From the NCBI RefSeq assembly GCF_014648775.1, contig NZ_BMRT01000006.1, forward strand, positions 62,001 through 126,000: a stretch of DNA of 64,000 nucleotides, given 5' to 3'. The stretch is from Streptomyces abikoensis (GTDB lineage: Bacteria; Actinomycetota; Actinomycetes; Streptomycetales; Streptomycetaceae). The notes beneath the pieces were generated by a model, which saw only the letters and a list, made by a program, of their open reading frames with translations, was not told the DNA's origin and did not search any database. Below, piece by piece: positions 50,673 to 59,011 of the stretch (its first letter is position 1; the number at the start of each line of letters is the position of its first letter). The position numbers and the translations under genes are program-made.

Positions 50673-51788
50673 GTGTCCAGGCTGAAGGCCGAGCATCTGT
50701 ACAAGGTGTTCGGCAGACGACCCGAAGCCGCCGTCCGACGACTCGAGGACGGCGCAGGCCGCGACGAGCTGCGCGCGGACGGCACCACCGCGGCGGTCAT
50801 CGACGCGTCGTTCGAGGTCGAGGCCGGCCAGATCTTCGTGGTGATGGGCCTCTCGGGGTCCGGCAAGTCCACCTTGCTGCGCATGCTCAACGGGCTCCTG
50901 GAGCCGACGTCCGGGCGCGTCCTCTACGACGGACGGGATCTGACCGGGCTCTCCCCGGCCGAGCTGCGCGAGGTGCGCTCGCGGAACATCAGCATGGTCT
51001 TCCAGCACTTCGCGCTCTTCCCGCACCGCAGCGTGCTGGAGAACGCCGCCTACGGCCTGGAGGTGCGCGGCGTGCCGCGCGCCGAGCGGCTGGAGCACGC
51101 CGCCGAGGCGTTGGAGCTGGCCGGGCTCAAGGGCTGGGAGTCGTCCTGGCCCGACGAGCTGTCCGGCGGTATGCAGCAGCGCGTCGGCCTCGCCCGCGCG
51201 CTCGCCACCGACGCGGACCTGCTGCTGATGGACGAGTCCTTCAGCGCGCTGGACCCGCTGATCCGCCGCGACATGCAGGACCAGCTGCTGGACCTGCAGA
51301 AGCGGCTGAAGAAGACGATCGTCTTCATCACCCACGACCTCAACGAGGCCATGCGCCTGGGCGACCGCATCGCCGTCATGCGCGACGGCCGGATCGTGCA
51401 GAACGGCACCGCCGAGGACATCCTCGTCCGGCCCGCCAACGACTACGTGGCCTCCTTCATCCAGGACGTGGACCGCTCCCGGGTGCTCACCGCCGGCTCG
51501 ATCATGGCCGCCCCGGCGGCGGACGCGGCGGCGGTGGCCGCCGTGCCGGACGGCGCCCCGACCGTGAGCGAGGAGACGCCCGTGGCCGAGCTGTTCTCGC
51601 CGTTCTCCCGCAGCGGTTCCCCCGTCGCCGTCACCGACGACAGCGGTGAGGTGACCGGTGTCGTCACCCGCGACAGCCTGCTGGCGGCCCTGGCCGACCA
51701 GCCGAACGAACGCCCCCGCGAGGAAGAGCCGGAAGCCCCGACCCCCCTTGCGCCGGCGTCCGAGCCGGAGGTGATCACCCATGCCTGA
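50673..51788 (+). CDS. Glycine betaine/proline-type ABC transporter ATP-binding protein
   Basis: The 371-residue OpuAA/ProV-type ATPase has Walker A MGLSGSGKSTLLRML, the Q loop MVFQHFALFPH, signature LSGGMQQRVGLARAL, Walker B DLLLMDESFSALDPL and the H loop VFITHDLNEAM. A C-terminal CBS-like domain (PVAVTDDSGEVTGVVTRDSL) would sense ionic strength. The GTG at 50673 follows GAGAGG. Its stop overlaps the start of the permease by 8 bases, so both are translationally coupled. It drives uptake of compatible solutes under osmotic stress. Confidence 0.94.
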   Translation: MSRLKAEHLYKVFGRRPEAAVRRLEDGAGRDELRADGTTAAVIDASFEVEAGQIFVVMGLSGSGKSTLLRMLNGLLEPTSGRVLYDGRDLTGLSPAELREVRSRNISMVFQHFALFPHRSVLENAAYGLEVRGVPRAERLEHAAEALELAGLKGWESSWPDELSGGMQQRVGLARALATDADLLLMDESFSALDPLIRRDMQDQLLDLQKRLKKTIVFITHDLNEAMRLGDRIAVMRDGRIVQNGTAEDILVRPANDYVASFIQDVDRSRVLTAGSIMAAPAADAAAVAAVPDGAPTVSEETPVAELFSPFSRSGSPVAVTDDSGEVTGVVTRDSLLAALADQPNERPREEEPEAPTPLAPASEPEVITHA

Positions 51789-53592
51789 GATCAACCTCGG
51801 TGGCTGGGCGGAATCCGCCGTCGGCTGGCTCCAGTCCCACCTCTCCTGGCTCTTCGACGCCGTCAGCACCGTTCTGACCGGCATGTACGACGGCGTCCAC
51901 GCCGCCCTCGGCGCGCCCGAGGCGCTGCTGATGGCCGGCATCCTCGCCATCGTCGCCTGGTGGCTGCGCGGCCTGCCCGCCGCCGTCCTCGCCTTCGCGG
52001 GGCTCGCGGTGATCGATTCGTTCGGGCTGTGGGACAGGGCGATGGCGACGCTGTCGCTCGTCCTGGTCGCCAGCCTCATCACGCTGCTGTTCGCCGTGCC
52101 GCTGGGCATCTGGGCGGCCCGGGACCGCCGGGTCAGCGGGGCGCTGCGGCCGGTCCTCGACCTGATGCAGACGATGCCCGCCTTCGTCTACCTGATCCCC
52201 GGCGTGATGTTCTTCTCCATCGGGCCGATCCCCGGCCTGATCGCCACCATCGTCTTCTCGATGCCGCCCGGTGTGCGGATGACCGAGCTCGGCATCCGTC
52301 AGGTCGACGGCGAGCTCGTCGAGGCCGCCCGGGCCTTCGGCACGACGCCGCGCGACACCCTCGTCCGGGTCCAGCTTCCGCTGGCGCTGCCCACCATCAT
52401 GGCGGGCGTCAACCAGGTGATCATGCTGGCGCTGTCCATGGTCGTCATCGCCGGCATGGCGGGCGCGGGCGGCCTGGGCGAGTCGGTCTACGCGGCCGTC
52501 ACGCAGGTCGACATCGGCGGCGGTGTGGAGAGCGGCCTCGCGGTCGTCGTCCTCGCCATGTACCTGGACCGGATGACCGGCGCGCTCGGCAAGCGGGTCT
52601 CCCCGCTGGGCCGCCGTGCGGCCGCCAAGGCCGACGCCGCGGCGGGTGCCGCCGTCGCGTCCAAGGTGCTGCGGTACCGGCCGGGCACGGCCGTCGCCGC
52701 CGTGGGCGTCGTCGTCCTCGCGCTCGTCGCGGGCGGCATGCGGCTGGCCGACGGCGACGGGCGGCAGACCGCCGCCGCGGGCGGGGGCGTCGGCCAGGGC
52801 CGCGCGGTGAAGCTCGGCTACTTCCCCTGGGACGAGGCCGTCGCCTCCACCTACCTCTGGCAGAACATCCTGGAGGAGCGCGGCTACAAGCCCGAGGTCA
52901 AGCAGCTCGACCCCGGCCCGCTGTACACGGCGCTGGCCCAGGGCCAGATGGACGTCCAGTTCGACTCCTGGCTGCCCACCACCCACCAGCAGTACATGGA
53001 CCGCTACCGCGACAGGCTCACCGACCTCGGCTCCTGGTACGGGCCGACGTCCCTGGAGCTGACCGTGCCCTCCTACGTCAAGGGCGTCGACTCGCTCGCC
53101 GACCTCAAGGGCAAGTCCGCGATGTTCGGCGGGAAGATCGTCGGCATCGAGTCCAGCGCGGGCATGATGGGCAAGCTCAACGACAAGGTGCTCAAGGAGT
53201 ACGGGCTGGACGGCGAGTACAAGGTCGTCTCGTCCTCCACCTCCACGATGCTCGCCGAGCTCGACCGGGCCCTGAAGAAGAAGGAGCCCATCGTCACCAC
53301 GCTCTGGTCGCCGCACTGGGCGTACGGGAAGTACGACCTGAAGAAGCTCAAGGACCCCAAGGGCGCCTGGGGCCAGGGCGAGCAGATCCACGCCGTCGGC
53401 AAGAAGGACTTCGCCAAGGACTTCCCGAAGATCGCGGAGTGGGTGAAGAACTTCAAGATGTCCGAGGAGGACCTCTCCTCCCTGGAGGCGGAGATCCAGA
53501 ACGGCGGCAAGGGCAAGGAGAAGGAGTCCGCGCGGCGTTGGCTCGACGCCCACCCGGGCCTCGTCGACAAGCTGGCGCCCGTCGGCGCCTGA
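51781..53592 (+). CDS. Glycine betaine ABC transporter permease fused to substrate-binding domain
   Basis: The 603-residue protein combines two functions. Residues about 1-300 are the OpuAB/ProW-type permease with seven or so helices and the EAA-type loop region ELVEAARAFGTTPRDTLVRV. After a helix (VAAVGVVVLALVAGGMRLAD) the C-terminal 270 residues are an OpuAC-type betaine-binding domain (VKLGYFPWDEAVASTYLWQN, DVQFDSWLPTTHQQYMDRYR, TTLWSPHWAYGKYDLKKLKD), displayed outside. Such permease-binding protein fusions are known in OpuA systems. It is the second gene of the two-gene operon. The 3' end has a 25-bp tandem duplication spanning the stop. Confidence 0.94.
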   Translation: MPEINLGGWAESAVGWLQSHLSWLFDAVSTVLTGMYDGVHAALGAPEALLMAGILAIVAWWLRGLPAAVLAFAGLAVIDSFGLWDRAMATLSLVLVASLITLLFAVPLGIWAARDRRVSGALRPVLDLMQTMPAFVYLIPGVMFFSIGPIPGLIATIVFSMPPGVRMTELGIRQVDGELVEAARAFGTTPRDTLVRVQLPLALPTIMAGVNQVIMLALSMVVIAGMAGAGGLGESVYAAVTQVDIGGGVESGLAVVVLAMYLDRMTGALGKRVSPLGRRAAAKADAAAGAAVASKVLRYRPGTAVAAVGVVVLALVAGGMRLADGDGRQTAAAGGGVGQGRAVKLGYFPWDEAVASTYLWQNILEERGYKPEVKQLDPGPLYTALAQGQMDVQFDSWLPTTHQQYMDRYRDRLTDLGSWYGPTSLELTVPSYVKGVDSLADLKGKSAMFGGKIVGIESSAGMMGKLNDKVLKEYGLDGEYKVVSSSTSTMLAELDRALKKKEPIVTTLWSPHWAYGKYDLKKLKDPKGAWGQGEQIHAVGKKDFAKDFPKIAEWVKNFKMSEEDLSSLEAEIQNGGKGKEKESARRWLDAHPGLVDKLAPVGA

Positions 53593-53649
53593 CGAACCGG
53601 CGTCTGTCGACGTCTGACGAACCGGCGTCTTTCGGCGCCTGACGAACCC
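53582..53649 (+). repeat. 25-bp tandem repeat spanning the opuA-type stop codon
   Basis: Two full 25-base units and one 18-base partial unit run from inside the last codons of the permease/binding-protein gene (53582) to 53649. Each unit contains a TGACGAACC block, so the TGA stop is repeated at 53590, 53615 and 53640. The units differ at a few positions. Confidence 0.85.
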
Positions 53650-53675
53650 GGGTACGGCGGGCGTACGGTGGGGCG

Positions 53676-54428
53676 GTGAGCAGCTCACCGATCGGCCGCT
53701 CCGCCGTGCGCCGGGTCGTCTCCCTGGTCCCCTCGCTCACCGAGGCCGTGGCCGGGACCGGGCCCGGCCTGCTGGTGGGCGCCACCGACTGGTGCGACCA
53801 CCCGGCCGGGCTCGACGTCGTCCGGGTCGGCGGCACCAAGAACCCCGACGTGGCGCGGATCGCCGCCCTCGCGCCCGACCTCGTACTCGCCAACGAGGAG
53901 GAGAACCGCGCCCCGGACCTGGGCGCGCTGCGCGCCGCCGGGCTGGACGTGCTCGTCACCGAAGTGCGCACGCTGGAGCAGGCGTTCACAGAGCTGGAAC
54001 GGGTCCTGGTGCGCGGCTGCCGGCTGCCCCGGCCCGGCTGGCTGGACGACGCCCGCGACGCCTGGCGGGACGTCCGGCCCACCGGGCGGCCGGTTCCGGC
54101 CGTCGTCCCCGTGTGGCGCAGACCCTGGATGGTGCTGGGCCGGGACACCTTCGCGGGGGACGTCCTCGCCCGGCTCGGGGTCGCGAACGTCCACGCCCGG
54201 CACCCCGAGCGCTATCCGCGCGTTCCCCTCGACCAGCTCAACGCCTGCGGCGCCGAGCTGGTCGTCCTGCCCGACGAGCCGTACCACTTCGGCGCCGACG
54301 ACGGCCCGGAGTGCTTCCCCGGGCTGCCGTCGGCGCTCGTCAGCGGCCGTCACCTCACGTGGTACGGGCCATCTCTCGCATCGGCGCCACGGGTGCTGGG
54401 CGCGGCGCTGCGAGCAGCCGGCCGCTGA
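53676..54428 (+). CDS. BtuF-like cobalamin/iron-chelate binding-fold protein without signal peptide
   Basis: The 250-residue protein has the helical-backbone metal receptor fold typical of vitamin B12 and siderophore binding proteins: RRVVSLVPSLTEAVAGTGPG, LVGATDWCDHPAG, VGGTKNPDVARIAALAPDLV and ELVVLPDEPYHF. Unlike transporter binding proteins it has no signal peptide or lipobox, so it is probably cytoplasmic. No permease is nearby. The GTG at 53676 lacks an evident ribosome site. It could bind a corrinoid or metal chelate inside the cell, or the export signal may have been lost. Its 3' end overlaps the convergent TDT transporter gene by 74 bases. Confidence 0.85.
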   Translation: MSSSPIGRSAVRRVVSLVPSLTEAVAGTGPGLLVGATDWCDHPAGLDVVRVGGTKNPDVARIAALAPDLVLANEEENRAPDLGALRAAGLDVLVTEVRTLEQAFTELERVLVRGCRLPRPGWLDDARDAWRDVRPTGRPVPAVVPVWRRPWMVLGRDTFAGDVLARLGVANVHARHPERYPRVPLDQLNACGAELVVLPDEPYHFGADDGPECFPGLPSALVSGRHLTWYGPSLASAPRVLGAALRAAGR

Positions 54429-55470
54429 CCAGCCCGGCGGCGGTACGGGCCCCGGCGACCGCCCAGGCGGTCACCAGCAGCGCGTACAGTGCCACCGCCA
54501 GCCAGGTCAGGGCGGTCAGCCCGGTGCGGTGGGCCAGCGCGGCGGTGCCGGTGACGCAGGTGCCGATGGGGAAGGTGAAGGCCCACCACGTCATCGCGAA
54601 GCCCATGCCCCGGCGGGCGGCGCGGATCACCATGGCGGTGGCGAGCACCAGCCAGAGCAGGGCGAAGCCGATGACGGGCATGCCGTAGAGGAGGGCGAAG
54701 CCGGCCATGGCCCGCGCGTACGGCTCCGTGACGACGCTCGGTGCGGCGCCCGCGACGGCGTTGACGGCCGTCGTGGACTGGCCCAGCGGGCCGAGGACCA
54801 GGAACAGGGTCGGTGTGAGCACGAGCGGCAGCGGTCCGTGGTGGACGAGCCGGGAGAAGACCACCGGCAGGATCAGCAGCGTGGCCAGCAGGCTCATCCC
54901 GAACAGTCCGTAGCAGCCCAGCAGCAGCGCCTGCCGCCACTGGCCGGCGGGCAGGTGCGGCACGAGCGCGGGGCCGAGCGCGGCGGAGACCATGGGCGCC
55001 ACGATCGGCAGCAGCCACACGGGCGAGGCGTCGCCCGGCGCGATCCGGTGCCGGGTGACCATCAGGTAGGGGATGGCGGCCGCCGCGGCCAGCCCGACGA
55101 CCGTGCCGGCCGTCCACAGGACGGCGTCGACAGCGACGGCCGCGTTCTCGCCGATGACGCCCGTGCCGACGGAGAGCGTGCTGCCGCCGACGGCGAGCAG
55201 GGCCATCGCCAGACAGCCGTAGAAGGGGGCGACGGCGGGGTCGCCCAGGTGCCGCCGGGCCTGGTCGGGGTGGTGGGCCCAGTGGAGGGCGCGGGCGGTG
55301 ACGAGGGTGAGCAGCATCAGCGCCGCCAGCGCCCACACCGCCTCGCAGGCTCCGCGCAGCCCCGGCACGGCCACCGGCAGGGCCGCTCCGGCGGAGGCGA
55401 CGATCGCGGTGCCCATGACGGTGGCGTACCAGTTGGGGCCGAGGTGGCGGAGGGGATCGCGGGTGTTCAT
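54355..55470 (-). CDS. TDT family transporter (SLAC1/TehA-like)
   Basis: The 371-residue protein has about ten transmembrane helices of the tellurite-resistance/dicarboxylate transporter family. It starts HLGPNWYATVMGTAIVASAG, the usual GPxxFxxVMGTGI-like motif, and contains YFPPFALLW-like YGMPVIGFALLWLVLATAMV. Relatives export C4-dicarboxylates, sulfite, malate or anions; no substrate is fixed here. A LysR gene is divergent with a shared promoter region. Its 3' end overlaps the convergent BtuF-like gene by 74 bases, an unusual arrangement in this otherwise well-spaced window. Confidence 0.9.
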   Translation of the reverse strand: MNTRDPLRHLGPNWYATVMGTAIVASAGAALPVAVPGLRGACEAVWALAALMLLTLVTARALHWAHHPDQARRHLGDPAVAPFYGCLAMALLAVGGSTLSVGTGVIGENAAVAVDAVLWTAGTVVGLAAAAAIPYLMVTRHRIAPGDASPVWLLPIVAPMVSAALGPALVPHLPAGQWRQALLLGCYGLFGMSLLATLLILPVVFSRLVHHGPLPLVLTPTLFLVLGPLGQSTTAVNAVAGAAPSVVTEPYARAMAGFALLYGMPVIGFALLWLVLATAMVIRAARRGMGFAMTWWAFTFPIGTCVTGTAALAHRTGLTALTWLAVALYALLVTAWAVAGARTAAGLVSGRLLAAPRPAPVAPMREMARTT

Positions 55471-55511
55471 GAGTCCACGGTCTCCTGGCCGTACCCCGCC
55501 CACCAGGGGCT

Positions 55512-55531
55512 TTATGACTATGGGGACATAA
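55512..55531. promoter_or_regulatory. LysR-type binding site between the TDT and LysR genes
   Basis: TTATG (55512-55516) and CATAA (55527-55531) form a dyad with a 10-base spacer and contain the T-N11-A core. The site is 10 bases before the lysR start and 42 bases before the transporter start, fitting control of both genes. Confidence 0.55.
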
Positions 55532-55540
55532 GCTGGGGTT

Positions 55541-56476
55541 ATGAGCGGTGATTCCTCCGGGCCCCTCCCGGCCCCCCTGGCCCACCGGGTCCCCGACCTG
55601 GGCGCACTGGAGCTGCTGCTCGCCGTGGCCCGGCTGGGCAGCCTCGGCCGGGCGGCCCGCGAGCTGGGCATCACCCAGCCCGCCGCGAGCGGACGCGTCC
55701 GGGCCATGGAGCGCCTCCTCGGCGTCGCCCTCGTCGAGCGCTCCCCGCGCGGCTCGCGCCTCACGGACGCCGGGGTGCTCGTCACCGACTGGGCACGCAA
55801 GGTCGTCGAGGCCGCCGAGGCCCTCGACGCGGGCGCGCAGGCCCTGCGCGGGCGGCGCGACTCGCGGCTGCGGGTCGCCGCCAGCATGACCATCGCGGAG
55901 TACCTGCTGCCGGGCTGGCTGATCGCGCTGCGCACGGAGCGGCCGGGCACGGCGGTGTCGCTGAGCACGGGGAACTCGGCGGCCGTGGCGGAACGCCTGC
56001 TCGCGGGGCAGGCGGACCTCGGCTTCGTCGAGGGCCTGGACGTACCGGCCGGCCTGGACGGCGCGGTCGTCGGCCGCGACCGCCTCGTCGTCGTCACCGC
56101 CCCCGGCCACCCCTGGGCCCGCCGCCGCGCCCCCCTGGACCCGGCCGAGCTGGCGGCCACCCCCCTGATCCTCCGCGAACGCGGCTCGGGCACCCGCCAG
56201 GTCCTCGACGCCGCCCTGGCCGCGCACGGCGGCCTGGCCGAGCCGCTGCTCGAACTCGCCTCCACGACCGCCGCGAAGGCGGCCGCGGTCAGCGGCGCGG
56301 GCCCGTCCGTTCTGAGCGAGCTCGCGATCGGCGAGGAGCTGGCGGCCCGGCGACTGGTCGAGATCCCGGTCCGGGACCTCTCCCTGAGCCGCGCCCTCCG
56401 CGCCGTCTGGCCCACCGGCCAGCGCCCGACGGGCCCGGCCCGGGAGCTGCTGGGGCTGACACGGTCCCGGGGGTAG
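55541..56476 (+). CDS. LysR family transcriptional regulator
   Basis: The 311-residue protein has the LysR winged helix (ELLLAVARLGSLGRAARELG, ITQPAASGRVRAMERLLGVA) and a C-terminal effector domain (LRVAASMTIAEYLLPGWLIA, DLGFVEGLDVPAGLDGAVVG). It is divergent from the TDT transporter, which is therefore the likely target, with the T-N11-A site between. LysR proteins of this type that control sulfite or C4 anion exporters are known, but the ligand here cannot be read. The ATG at 55541 follows GGGGTT by a few bases. Confidence 0.92.
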   Translation: MSGDSSGPLPAPLAHRVPDLGALELLLAVARLGSLGRAARELGITQPAASGRVRAMERLLGVALVERSPRGSRLTDAGVLVTDWARKVVEAAEALDAGAQALRGRRDSRLRVAASMTIAEYLLPGWLIALRTERPGTAVSLSTGNSAAVAERLLAGQADLGFVEGLDVPAGLDGAVVGRDRLVVVTAPGHPWARRRAPLDPAELAATPLILRERGSGTRQVLDAALAAHGGLAEPLLELASTTAAKAAAVSGAGPSVLSELAIGEELAARRLVEIPVRDLSLSRALRAVWPTGQRPTGPARELLGLTRSRG

Positions 56477-56586
56477 GCGACGGGTTCCCGGGGCCCTGTC
56501 TCTCCGCCATCGTTTTCCCTCGCCCCGGCGGGCCGGAACGGGGAGATTCACGCTGTCTCGCCGTCATGGGGACAGGGGCTGCGGCG

Positions 56587-56739
56587 CTACAGCCTGACGG
56601 ACCAGTTCCCACGGGCGAGATAGGTGGCCCCCGACGGCTTGACGAGCACGCGGGCCCCGCGCAGAGGCAGCTCACCCGTCGCGAGCCAGAGGTCGCGCCG
56701 CGGCGAGCCGCGGTACGCCCCGCAGGCGTCAGGAGCCAC
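56587..56739 (-). CDS. Possible 50-residue protein coupled to the gamma-glutamyl hydrolase
   Basis: A GTG at 56739 overlaps the stop of the upstream hydrolase gene on the minus strand (stop 56729-56731) and opens a 50-codon frame ending at TAG 56587. Its codons follow the genome's third-position bias, and the sequence (RRDLWLATGELPLRGARVLV, then KPSGATYLARGNW) reads like a folded domain tail, not a random frame. AGGAGG lies just upstream, within the coupling overlap. No family was recognised, and it may be an accidental frame. Confidence 0.3.
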   Translation of the reverse strand: MAPDACGAYRGSPRRDLWLATGELPLRGARVLVKPSGATYLARGNWSVRL

Positions 56740-57442
56740 CCCTCCTGTCCGCCGCCCGGACCAGGGCCTCCGTCACCCGCAAGTCGTCCCGGGCCTCCGG
56801 GTGCCACTGGACGCCCAGGGCGAACGAGGGGTGGTCCTGGTATTCCAGGGCCTCCACCGTGCCGTCCTCCGCGTGGGCGGAGGCGGTGAGGCCGGTGCCC
56901 AGGCGGGCGACCGACTGGTGGTGGTGGGTGGCCACGTCCAGTGGCCGACCGGCCAGGAGGGTGGCCGTCAGGGTGCCGGGGACCGGCTTCACCGGGTGGT
57001 CGGCGAAGGTGCCCGGTGCCGGGTTGTGGGCGTCGTGGCCCACCTCGTCCGGGAGGTGCTGGCAGAGCGTGCCGCCCGCGTGGACGTTCATCAGCTGCAT
57101 CCCCCGGCAGATGCCGAGGACCGGGGTGCCGCTCGTCAGCGCGGCGTCCAGGAGGGCCAGCTCCCACGCGTCGCGCTCCGGGACGGGGGTCCCGGAGCGG
57201 GGGTGGGGGCGGGCGGCGTAGAGGGCGGGGTCGAGGTCTTCGCCGCCCGCGAGGACCAGGGCGTCCAGGCGGGAGACGACGGCGGGGGCGGTGGAGGGGG
57301 CGTCCGGGGGGAGCATGACCGCCAGGCCGCCCGCGCGTTGGACGTGCGCCGGGTACGCGGCGGGGAGGAGGGCGGCCGGGAGGTCCCAGGCCACCCCCCA
57401 GCGGGCCCGGGTGAGGTACGTGGTGACGCCGATGAGTGGCAT
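56729..57442 (-). CDS. Gamma-glutamyl hydrolase, PuuD-like class I glutamine amidotransferase fold
   Basis: The 237-residue enzyme resembles peptidase C26 / PuuD proteins that hydrolyse gamma-glutamyl amides. The catalytic Cys is in PVLGICRGMQLMNVHAGG, and the His-Glu pair is in ALGVQWHPEA; the start MPLIGVTTYL is typical. Next to an ethanolamine-type permease and a GlnA4-type synthetase, the expected role is release of glutamate from gamma-glutamylglycine (or a related product). An alternative start, ATG 57472, overlaps the permease stop (ATGA), which would couple translation; the 57442 start is the conservative choice. It is followed by a possible 50-codon gene. Confidence 0.9.
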   Translation of the reverse strand: MPLIGVTTYLTRARWGVAWDLPAALLPAAYPAHVQRAGGLAVMLPPDAPSTAPAVVSRLDALVLAGGEDLDPALYAARPHPRSGTPVPERDAWELALLDAALTSGTPVLGICRGMQLMNVHAGGTLCQHLPDEVGHDAHNPAPGTFADHPVKPVPGTLTATLLAGRPLDVATHHHQSVARLGTGLTASAHAEDGTVEALEYQDHPSFALGVQWHPEARDDLRVTEALVRAADRRGGS

Positions 57443-57468
57443 GCCGTTCGCTTTCTTTCCTCGTGCGG

Positions 57469-58893
57469 TCATTCTCGGCTCAGCTCCGCCTCCGCCGCCG
57501 CCAGCGCCGCGAACTCCTCCTCGGGCGCGTTCGCCACCAGCCGGTGGCGGCTGTAGAGGGCGAAGTAGCCGGCGGCGACCGCGTAGACGGCCAGGGCGAT
57601 GAGGGCGGCCGTCACGTCGACCAGGAAGGTCGCCACCAGCGCCGCGCAGGCCAGGACGAAGGCCGTCGTCGAGGTGGCCACGCCGCCCGGGGTGCGGTAG
57701 GGCCGGGGCAGAGCCGGTTCGCGGCGGCGCAGGACGATGTGGGAGAGGGACATCAGCGCGTAGGAGATGGTGGCGCCGAAGACGGCCACGTTGAGCATCC
57801 GCGCCCCGTCGCCCGTGGCCGCGGCCAGGGTGAAGCCGATCGTGCCCGGGACGAGCAGCCCCAGCCACGGCGCCTTGCGGCGGCTGGTGAGCGAGAGGAC
57901 GCGGGGGAGGTAGCCGGCGCGGGAGAGGGCGAAGAGCTGGCGGGAGCCCGCGTAGATGAGCGAGAAGAAGGAGGCGACCAGGCCCGCGAGGCCCGCGTAA
58001 TTGACGACCCTGGCCAGGACGCGGCCCTCGCCGTCGGGGTCCAGGGCGGTGACCAGGGGGTTGCCGGCCTCCGTCAGGGCGTTCGCGCCGCCCGCGCCCG
58101 TGGCGGCCAGGAAGGTCAGCAGGGCCAGGAGCAGCAGGATGCCCATGGACGTGGCCATGGCCCTCGGCAGCGTACGGGCCGGGTCGCGGGTCTCCTCGGC
58201 GGCCAGCGGCACGCCCTCGACGCCGAGGAAGAACCACATCCCGAACGGGAACGCCGCCCAGATGCCCAGCAGGCCGAACGGCAGCCAGGAGGACGAGCCG
58301 AAGGCGTTCGGGTCGGCCGGGATGTCGTCCAGGCGGCCGGTGTGGAAGTCCGTGAAGGCGCCCACCGCGAAGACGAGCAGGGCCGCCACCGCCACGCCCG
58401 TCACCAGGAAGCTGAAGCGCAGGGCCTCGCCCACGCCCCACAGGTGGATTCCTATGAAGACGACGAAACAGGCCAGGTACACCGGCCAGGACGACGTGAG
58501 GCCGAACAGGTGCAGGGATTCCACGTAGTCGCCGATGAAGATGGAGATGGCGGCGGGGGCCAGGACGTACTCGATGAGGATGGCCGTTCCCGTGAGGAAC
58601 CCGCCCCAGGGGCCCAGGGCGCGACGGGCGAAGCCGTAGCCGCCGCCCGCCGTGGGCAGGATCGCGGCGAGTTCGGCGAGGGCGAAGACCATGCACGTGT
58701 ACATCAGGCCCATCAGCGCGGCGGCGACGGCGAGTCCGCCGAAACCGCCGTGCGCGAGCCCGAAGTTCCAGCCCGAGTAGTCGCCGGAGACGACATAGGC
58801 CACGCCCAGACCGGTGAGGAGCAGCGGGCCCGCGCTGCCCCGGCGCAGGGAGCGTTTCTCCAGATAGCCGGGGGATTCCGTGCGTTCGGCCAT
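57469..58893 (-). CDS. APC superfamily permease, ethanolamine-permease-like
   Basis: The 474-residue protein has twelve transmembrane helices of the amino acid/polyamine/organocation superfamily. Close features of ethanolamine permeases (Eat type) are GLGVAYVVSGDYSGWNFGLA near the N-terminus and LAAILPTAGGGYGFARRALG. The helix 8-9 region FFLGVEGVPLAAEETRDPAR is also typical. It would import ethanolamine (or a similar amine) with protons or other cations. The ATG at 58893 has AGGAG 5 bases upstream. It is followed by the gamma-glutamyl hydrolase with a 4-base overlap or a short gap, so these two form an operon. The FadR-type regulator is upstream on the same strand. Confidence 0.88.
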   Translation of the reverse strand: MAERTESPGYLEKRSLRRGSAGPLLLTGLGVAYVVSGDYSGWNFGLAHGGFGGLAVAAALMGLMYTCMVFALAELAAILPTAGGGYGFARRALGPWGGFLTGTAILIEYVLAPAAISIFIGDYVESLHLFGLTSSWPVYLACFVVFIGIHLWGVGEALRFSFLVTGVAVAALLVFAVGAFTDFHTGRLDDIPADPNAFGSSSWLPFGLLGIWAAFPFGMWFFLGVEGVPLAAEETRDPARTLPRAMATSMGILLLLALLTFLAATGAGGANALTEAGNPLVTALDPDGEGRVLARVVNYAGLAGLVASFFSLIYAGSRQLFALSRAGYLPRVLSLTSRRKAPWLGLLVPGTIGFTLAAATGDGARMLNVAVFGATISYALMSLSHIVLRRREPALPRPYRTPGGVATSTTAFVLACAALVATFLVDVTAALIALAVYAVAAGYFALYSRHRLVANAPEEEFAALAAAEAELSRE

Positions 58894-59011
58894 GACCACT
58901 CCTGGCGGGGATGCCGGCAAAGGTTTCGCGCCATACCTTTGTGGTGCCGACCGCCCCCACGCAACCCCCTTGCGTTAAACCGGGGTTACCGAACCCCCTG
59001 TGCGGCGCTCC

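Noticed and set aside
56566..56889. Plus-strand frame of about 107 codons after the LysR gene
   Set aside because: It lies opposite the gamma-glutamyl hydrolase end, is low-complexity (Pro/Gly/Arg), has no ribosome site and no family features.
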